NCBI GenBank assembly: GCA_910577275.1
Contig: CAJTMW010000011.1
Coordinates: 1 to 64,000, forward strand
Direction: 5' to 3'
DNA length: 64,000 nt
Origin: an uncultured Lachnospiraceae bacterium
GTDB lineage: Bacteria > Bacillota > Clostridia > Lachnospirales > Lachnospiraceae
In this document: positions 60,134 to 64,000 of the stretch, in pieces
How positions within the stretch are numbered: position 1 is the first letter of the stretch
Layout: each line of letters starts with the position of its first letter
The notes under the pieces: generated by a model
The model's input: the letters and a program-made list of their open reading frames with translations, nothing else
Databases searched by the model: none
Told to the model about the DNA's origin: nothing
Translations under genes and position numbers: made by a program

Positions 60134-61495
60134 CTATAAGTCATATAGTATCTTCTCCAGCCCCGGCAATCCTGTGTTTACATAAGCCTTCCATAGCTCA
60201 TCATCACAGACTCCGGAGAATCTGCTTCTTAAATCTTTTACTTCACTTTCGTCAATATGTGGATAGTATTCCGCCAATGCAAATTCTTCTTTTAAAAACA
60301 AATTCCGAAAAACCTCTGCGCTTCTCCGCTCGTTATCAGATAATTCAGCTCCATTTAACAGACGTTTTAACTGTAATCCCGCTTTAGCGGAAACCGGACA
60401 GACAACCGGATTGGGAAAACCTATATCCTCCAAATGTTTCTGTATTTCCTGCAATATGTTCCCTATAGAGTCATCTTCCATATCACAGCTGTCCATCATA
60501 TTAACCGAAAATACTATTTTGTCATATGAGACTTCTTTTTTTATATATGTCAAATAGTTATAATCAGCTTTTGAACCATAAGTCTCAACAGGAATTACAT
60601 ATAAAATCTTTTCTTTATGTCCTGTAAGCTCGCTTCTCGTCACATTCTTATGCAATGTATTCAGCGCGGAATCTATTCCCGGCGTATCCGTCAAAGTGAT
60701 TTTTCTATTACAGAACAAAGAATCAAAATAGGCGCACACTTCAAACGGTGTTTTTCTGTCTTTCATATAGTCCCGTACATAATCCGGGTCTTCAAAAAAA
60801 TAATGATGTTTCTCGTCAATTATTGTATACAAATTATTTTTTACAGGTATCGAATGAAATTTGATAACAGTTGATGTGCATGCTGCCTTCTTTGTTTCAG
60901 AGAGATTATGCCCCATAATTGCATTGATTAATGTGGATTTACCGGCACTCATAGTGGCTGTAAAAACAACCTCCTGCTCCCTGGATTCATTAAACTGTCT
61001 TGCATCGCTCCAGGCACAGACCATTTCATCAGAAATCAACGTTTTAATTGCAAATCGCTTGTCCCCTTCATACATTTTCAGTACCATATCGTCTATTTTT
61101 TTATGATATCTGCTATGTACACACGCTTTAATATCATCGCATATTTGTTTTCCTTTTTCTTCGTCTGTAACCGCAAACAGCAACAGACAATCGAACAGAA
61201 ATATGTACCTATATGAAAAAATTTTAAACGGAGAAAACCTTGTTCTCAAAACTTCCTTATCTATCTGCTGTGAATAGCTGTCCCAGTGCTTCCCTCCTTC
61301 CTGCTTTCCATACAACGCTTTATATACTACCTGTAACTTAATATCAATCAAATCTTCCCTCTCATATCTGACTGCATATTTTTTTAGAAGCGCCATATAT
61401 TTTTCCCTTGTTATGCCTCTTTCATTATGCAAGGGATGAGCTAACTGTGGGTAATATATTATATTCTCACTCCACCTCTCCATATCCTGTGCCAC
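60134..61495 (-). CDS. Dynamin-like GTPase 1
   Basis: 453 residues. G1 TATMSAGKST at 179-188, G2-like ACTSTVIKF, G3 DTPG at 270-273. The G4 place reads NMMD (332-335), so the Lys of NKxD is lost. The stalk is much shorter than in its neighbour, ending about 110 residues after G4. It is likely the minor partner in a heteromeric dynamin pair, with altered nucleotide selectivity. Start at GTG 61495 or ATG 61483; the ribosome site favours neither. Confidence 0.78.
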   Translation of the reverse strand: MAQDMERWSENIIYYPQLAHPLHNERGITREKYMALLKKYAVRYEREDLIDIKLQVVYKALYGKQEGGKHWDSYSQQIDKEVLRTRFSPFKIFSYRYIFLFDCLLLFAVTDEEKGKQICDDIKACVHSRYHKKIDDMVLKMYEGDKRFAIKTLISDEMVCAWSDARQFNESREQEVVFTATMSAGKSTLINAIMGHNLSETKKAACTSTVIKFHSIPVKNNLYTIIDEKHHYFFEDPDYVRDYMKDRKTPFEVCAYFDSLFCNRKITLTDTPGIDSALNTLHKNVTRSELTGHKEKILYVIPVETYGSKADYNYLTYIKKEVSYDKIVFSVNMMDSCDMEDDSIGNILQEIQKHLEDIGFPNPVVCPVSAKAGLQLKRLLNGAELSDNERRSAEVFRNLFLKEEFALAEYYPHIDESEVKDLRSRFSGVCDDELWKAYVNTGLPGLEKILYDL

Positions 61496-61508
61496 ACTCC
61501 ATACCCGT

Positions 61509-62465
61509 TCAATTTTCTACGACTACATTCTCTCCCTGACTCCTAATCCACATCTCAATTCCCTTCCCAAACACCTCCGCACTGACAGTATAAACTCCAT
61601 CCTCCTCGTCCAGAATCTTCGCAGTCGGCAGTCTGTCCAGCACAGCATCGATATCCATCCCACTGTATTTAAACTTCACCTTCTGCAGCCTGCCCCCATA
61701 CATAAACTGTACCCGTTTCCTGAACTCTCCTTCCTCAAACCTGCTGTTATAGGGGATATGAAAGCGTTCGTCCAGCACCTTAAAGCTCTGGATGCGGTCA
61801 ATCCGGTATATTGTCGGGAAGGCATCATCCGGCACTTCAAATTCCTTTTTTACCTCCTCATCGTCAATAAATGCCGTGAGATAGAAATAGTATTCCGAGA
61901 ACATAATAGCCACAGGCTTCACCTTCCGATGGACTGTTTCCCTTCCTTTCATTCGGCAGTAGTCGAGTTCCAAATATCTGGCTTCATGCACCGCCTGCCC
62001 GATATCCCACATTTTATCGATGAATTTTGATTTGTGCCGGGGCTCTACATAATGAAATTCCTCATTCCTGATAAGGTCTTTCACCAGTTTCTGGTTGCTT
62101 TGGGGAACACAGCAGTTAATCAGCTTGTCCAGTATTTCCACTATCTCACGTTTTGTAAAAGCCCTGCTGTCCAGCAGAATCTTGCAGAGCGCCAGGACTT
62201 CGCTGTTCCTTAATTTCAGCTTATAAAGCGTCTCAAGGCGGTATCCCCTGGACTGTCTGTCATATACGATGGAATTTACATTTCCCGTCCGCTCGGAATC
62301 GGCATCAAGAAAGTTTCTGATATCGTCTATATCCCGCTGTATACTGCGCTCATTGACACCGTAATACCGGGCTTCCTCTGATTTCCTTACCACATCCCCA
62401 TCTGCCAGTTTTGTATAGATTTGCAGTATCCGTACTACTTTGTCACCTTTTACATCTTCGAACAT
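61509..62465 (-). CDS. WYL-domain transcriptional regulator
   Basis: 318 residues from the ATG at 62465 (AGGAGG four bases upstream). A DeoR-like winged helix (about 1-75; RYYGVNERSIQRDIDDIRNF) is followed by a WYL ligand domain (about 150-230; LDYCRMKGRETVHRKVKPVA, SEYYFYLTAF) and a C-terminal WCX-type extension (VKFKYSGMDIDAVLDRLPTA). WYL regulators such as BrxR and CapW repress phage-defence operons and may sense nucleotides or DNA ends. First gene of the seven-gene operon, so probably its autoregulator. Confidence 0.85.
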   Translation of the reverse strand: MFEDVKGDKVVRILQIYTKLADGDVVRKSEEARYYGVNERSIQRDIDDIRNFLDADSERTGNVNSIVYDRQSRGYRLETLYKLKLRNSEVLALCKILLDSRAFTKREIVEILDKLINCCVPQSNQKLVKDLIRNEEFHYVEPRHKSKFIDKMWDIGQAVHEARYLELDYCRMKGRETVHRKVKPVAIMFSEYYFYLTAFIDDEEVKKEFEVPDDAFPTIYRIDRIQSFKVLDERFHIPYNSRFEEGEFRKRVQFMYGGRLQKVKFKYSGMDIDAVLDRLPTAKILDEEDGVYTVSAEVFGKGIEMWIRSQGENVVVEN

Positions 62466-62477
62466 AGCTCCTCCTGT

Positions 62478-62496
62478 GATATAAATAATTATATCA
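62478..62496 (-). promoter_or_regulatory. Extended -10 promoter with overlapping inverted repeat
   Basis: Minus strand TGA-TATAAT (62496-62488), an extended -10. The box lies in the inverted repeat gatataa-ataa-ttatatc (62478-62495). It is 23 bp upstream of the WYL start, well placed for autorepression. No clear -35. Confidence 0.5.
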
Positions 62497-62592
62497 TTTG
62501 AGAAAGACACATCCTGTCACTCTAAAAATCTTTATTGCCATAAATCGACAAAACAACTTATTTTATTATAAATAAAACTGTCCCGCTTTTGT

Positions 62593-62607
62593 TCTACTGC
62601 CAGTAGA
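62593..62607. promoter_or_regulatory. Candidate operator upstream of the WYL gene
   Basis: Perfect inverted repeat TCTACTG-C-CAGTAGA, 128 bp upstream of the WYL start and just beyond the end of the Mor-like gene. A dimeric regulator such as a WYL protein could bind it. Confidence 0.45.
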
Positions 62608-62628
62608 CATTTTCATTTTTTTATCCTG

Positions 62629-62955
62629 TTACTCGGTTTCATTTTCTTTTCGGCGTTTACTTAATATCCCCTCTATTACTCTGGCGGAATATCCTCCTGC
62701 CCTTGCAATTTTTGCCCGCTCGCGTCTGTCAGTTTCACCTTTTGCCAAATCGGCAATGAATTCCGGACGATAAAGCCGCATAGGGCAGTCAATTTTATCT
62801 CCATGGAAATGTGTAAACAACTTGAGCATAGCGTCACGCCCTATCAGTTCAAAAAGCTCAAGATAGCTGTCATTTAAAGCTTCTGCTTCATTTCCTTCCA
62901 CATGGAAAGCCTCGTAAACAATCTCATCATTTATATTGTTAAAATCTATCTTCAT
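62629..62955 (-). CDS. Mor/HTH-like small regulator
   Basis: 108 residues from the ATG at 62955 (GGAGG upstream). LFELIGRDAMLKLFTHFHGD, then a C-terminal HTH-like stretch ERAKIARAGGYSARVIEGIL recall the Mor transcription activator family of transposable phages and Firmicutes elements. It is in the same direction as the WYL operon, 119 bp before it. It may activate genes of a mobile element. Family call is tentative. Confidence 0.5.
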   Translation of the reverse strand: MKIDFNNINDEIVYEAFHVEGNEAEALNDSYLELFELIGRDAMLKLFTHFHGDKIDCPMRLYRPEFIADLAKGETDRRERAKIARAGGYSARVIEGILSKRRKENETE

Positions 62956-62994
62956 CACCTTGCCACCTCCATTCCAGACAAAGTATATCAGCAT

Positions 62995-63324
62995 TCAATT
63001 GCATAATTCCAATCATATAATGGTGTGTTTTATGTCCTACAGGAAGAATACATTTCCGTTATCATAAAATGTATCCGTTTTATGTTGCAGAATATGTTTT
63101 TCATACCTTAAACTTTGTCCCTTTCCGTCAATTAAATGTTGCACATCCGTTGCATCTGCTTGCAAATATGCAGCATTTATCCTCTGATTTCTTCTTTATC
63201 CACCCTATCTGCAACAAATCCGCTTCATCTTAAAGCAGAAATGCAACAGACACCACTATGGAGCGCCTGCTGCATTTTAATATCACATTCCTTTGCTGTT
63301 CCCATTTCCATTCTCCGGAACACC
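62995..63324. other. 330-base gap between Mor-like and TnsB-like genes
   Basis: No gene seen. The sequence is rich in gttgca/tgcaac words (about seven copies between 63090 and 63280), some in opposed orientation, which could be transposase-end-like binding sites. No exact long repeat is evident. Confidence 0.3.
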
Positions 63325-64000
63325 TTACCTGATAAAATCCAGAACTCCGCTGAGCTCATCAGGTAGACTTCCACATTCTTCTGGTAGTCCTGCTTCTTCC
63401 ATCATAGACTTCTCTGGGATCTTCTCTACATTTACAGTACCAATACCGGCAAGCAGCGCTCCCACCAGCTTCATTCCTTGTGACTGCATTTCTTCACGTA
63501 CCATTAAAAGCATATGCTCATGAAACTGCTGACGCTCCGCCGTCTCGATTTTAATATTGAGATATTCATTTACTAACACCCCCATGGCATTACAATACTT
63601 CTCTTTGAGCATCATAGTATAAGCAGTCATAAGGGATTGCTTCTTCGTGGTATAGAAAAACTTATTTAACGCCCATCTTATATTTTTTTCATCCCATGTC
63701 AGTTCCTGACTATACTCACGCTTTTTCGGAGCAAGAACAGCTATATCCAGATATGATAAATAAAGACAAAGATAATTCCTGACAGTCTGTTTTGATACTT
63801 TTCTTTCTTCTGCTATGGAACAAATCAGTTTAGAGCGCATCTTATCATCTGATACGAAAGAAACAATAGGTGCAATCATTGTATACCGCTCATGCATAAC
63901 CCTCCTCTGGTCTGCGTCCAGAACATCAGTATCTCTTATGACATCAACGCTGCTCACCTCAAATAATTCTCCATCAGTACACTCAACATAAGATTCCAAT
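63325..64000 (-). CDS. TnsB/Mu-type transposase-like protein, N-terminal part, probably truncated
   Basis: At least 224 residues, 5' end outside the window. The visible part has the DNA-binding region of Tn7-like TnsB proteins: RDTDVLDADQRRVMHERYTM, SIAEERKVSKQTVRNYLCLY, LTWDEKNIRWALNKFFYTTK, SLMTAYTMMLKEKYC. The DDE catalytic domain that should follow is absent. Instead an unrelated helical tail (QQFHEHMLLMVREEMQSQGM and so on) ends at 63325. So it is a truncated or rearranged transposase gene. It supports the view that the neighbouring operon arrived on a mobile element. Confidence 0.55.
   Translation of the reverse strand, partial: LESYVECTDGELFEVSSVDVIRDTDVLDADQRRVMHERYTMIAPIVSFVSDDKMRSKLICSIAEERKVSKQTVRNYLCLYLSYLDIAVLAPKKREYSQELTWDEKNIRWALNKFFYTTKKQSLMTAYTMMLKEKYCNAMGVLVNEYLNIKIETAERQQFHEHMLLMVREEMQSQGMKLVGALLAGIGTVNVEKIPEKSMMEEAGLPEECGSLPDELSGVLDFIR

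Overview
The window looks like chromosomal DNA of an anaerobic, gut-type Clostridia, most likely Lachnospiraceae. I infer this from gene content: a pectin/uronate degradation operon, a type VII secretion cluster, GH13 glucosidases, a ferredoxin-type sulfite reductase, strong AGGAGG ribosome sites, and families such as DUF5348, DUF6075 and DUF5688 that I know mainly from Lachnospiraceae mobile elements. No 16S gene is present, so genus is not claimed.

Layout. 1-4362 is one end of an integrated plasmid-like or conjugative element (RepA_N initiator, ParB, ParA, DUF5348, SymE-like, DUF6075). It abuts an S8 peptidase gene cut just after its catalytic Asp. 4.9-7 kb holds an HD-GYP response regulator and an FMN oxidoreductase. 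7.1-15.3 kb is a type VII secretion (T7SSb-like) operon: EssC, YukD, five small WXG100-like helical proteins and a lipase with its catalytic domain at the N-terminus. Two tandem-repeat arrays in it duplicate start regions. 15.5-17.3 kb has a ZIP transporter and a stand-alone E2 catalytic domain. 17.4-22.3 kb is the kduI-kduD-rpiB-like-eda-kdgK operon, taking pectin-derived ketouronate to pyruvate and glyceraldehyde-3-phosphate, with a divergent AraC regulator. 23.5-29 kb has a FliD-like gene, a second AraC regulator and two GH13 glucosidases. 29-41.5 kb is housekeeping: HicAB, tRNA-Leu, a DUF2974 lipase, DUF3810, an AGCS symporter, two MATE pumps, BirA, SEC-C, MscL and sulfite reductase.

41.6-64 kb is accessory DNA with many broken genes: a TetR remnant, an Rpn nuclease, a frameshifted DUF5688 gene, and a DUF932/YqaJ/Rad52 module collapsed by two deletions. 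There are also a 39-residue hydrophobic peptide, a phosphatase, and a convergent HTH/protein kinase pair. The most interesting part is 52.6-62.5 kb. It is a tightly packed seven-gene unit: WYL regulator, two dynamin-like GTPases, a glycine-zipper membrane protein, a HerA/FtsK-type ATPase with a glycine-zipper insert, a WHH/HNH nuclease whose start overlaps the ATPase stop (ATGA), and a DUF6985 probable immunity protein. A terminator closes it. An ADP-ribosylglycohydrolase lies beyond it and a truncated TnsB-like transposase lies upstream. I know no described system with this composition; a defence or toxin-delivery role is my inference.
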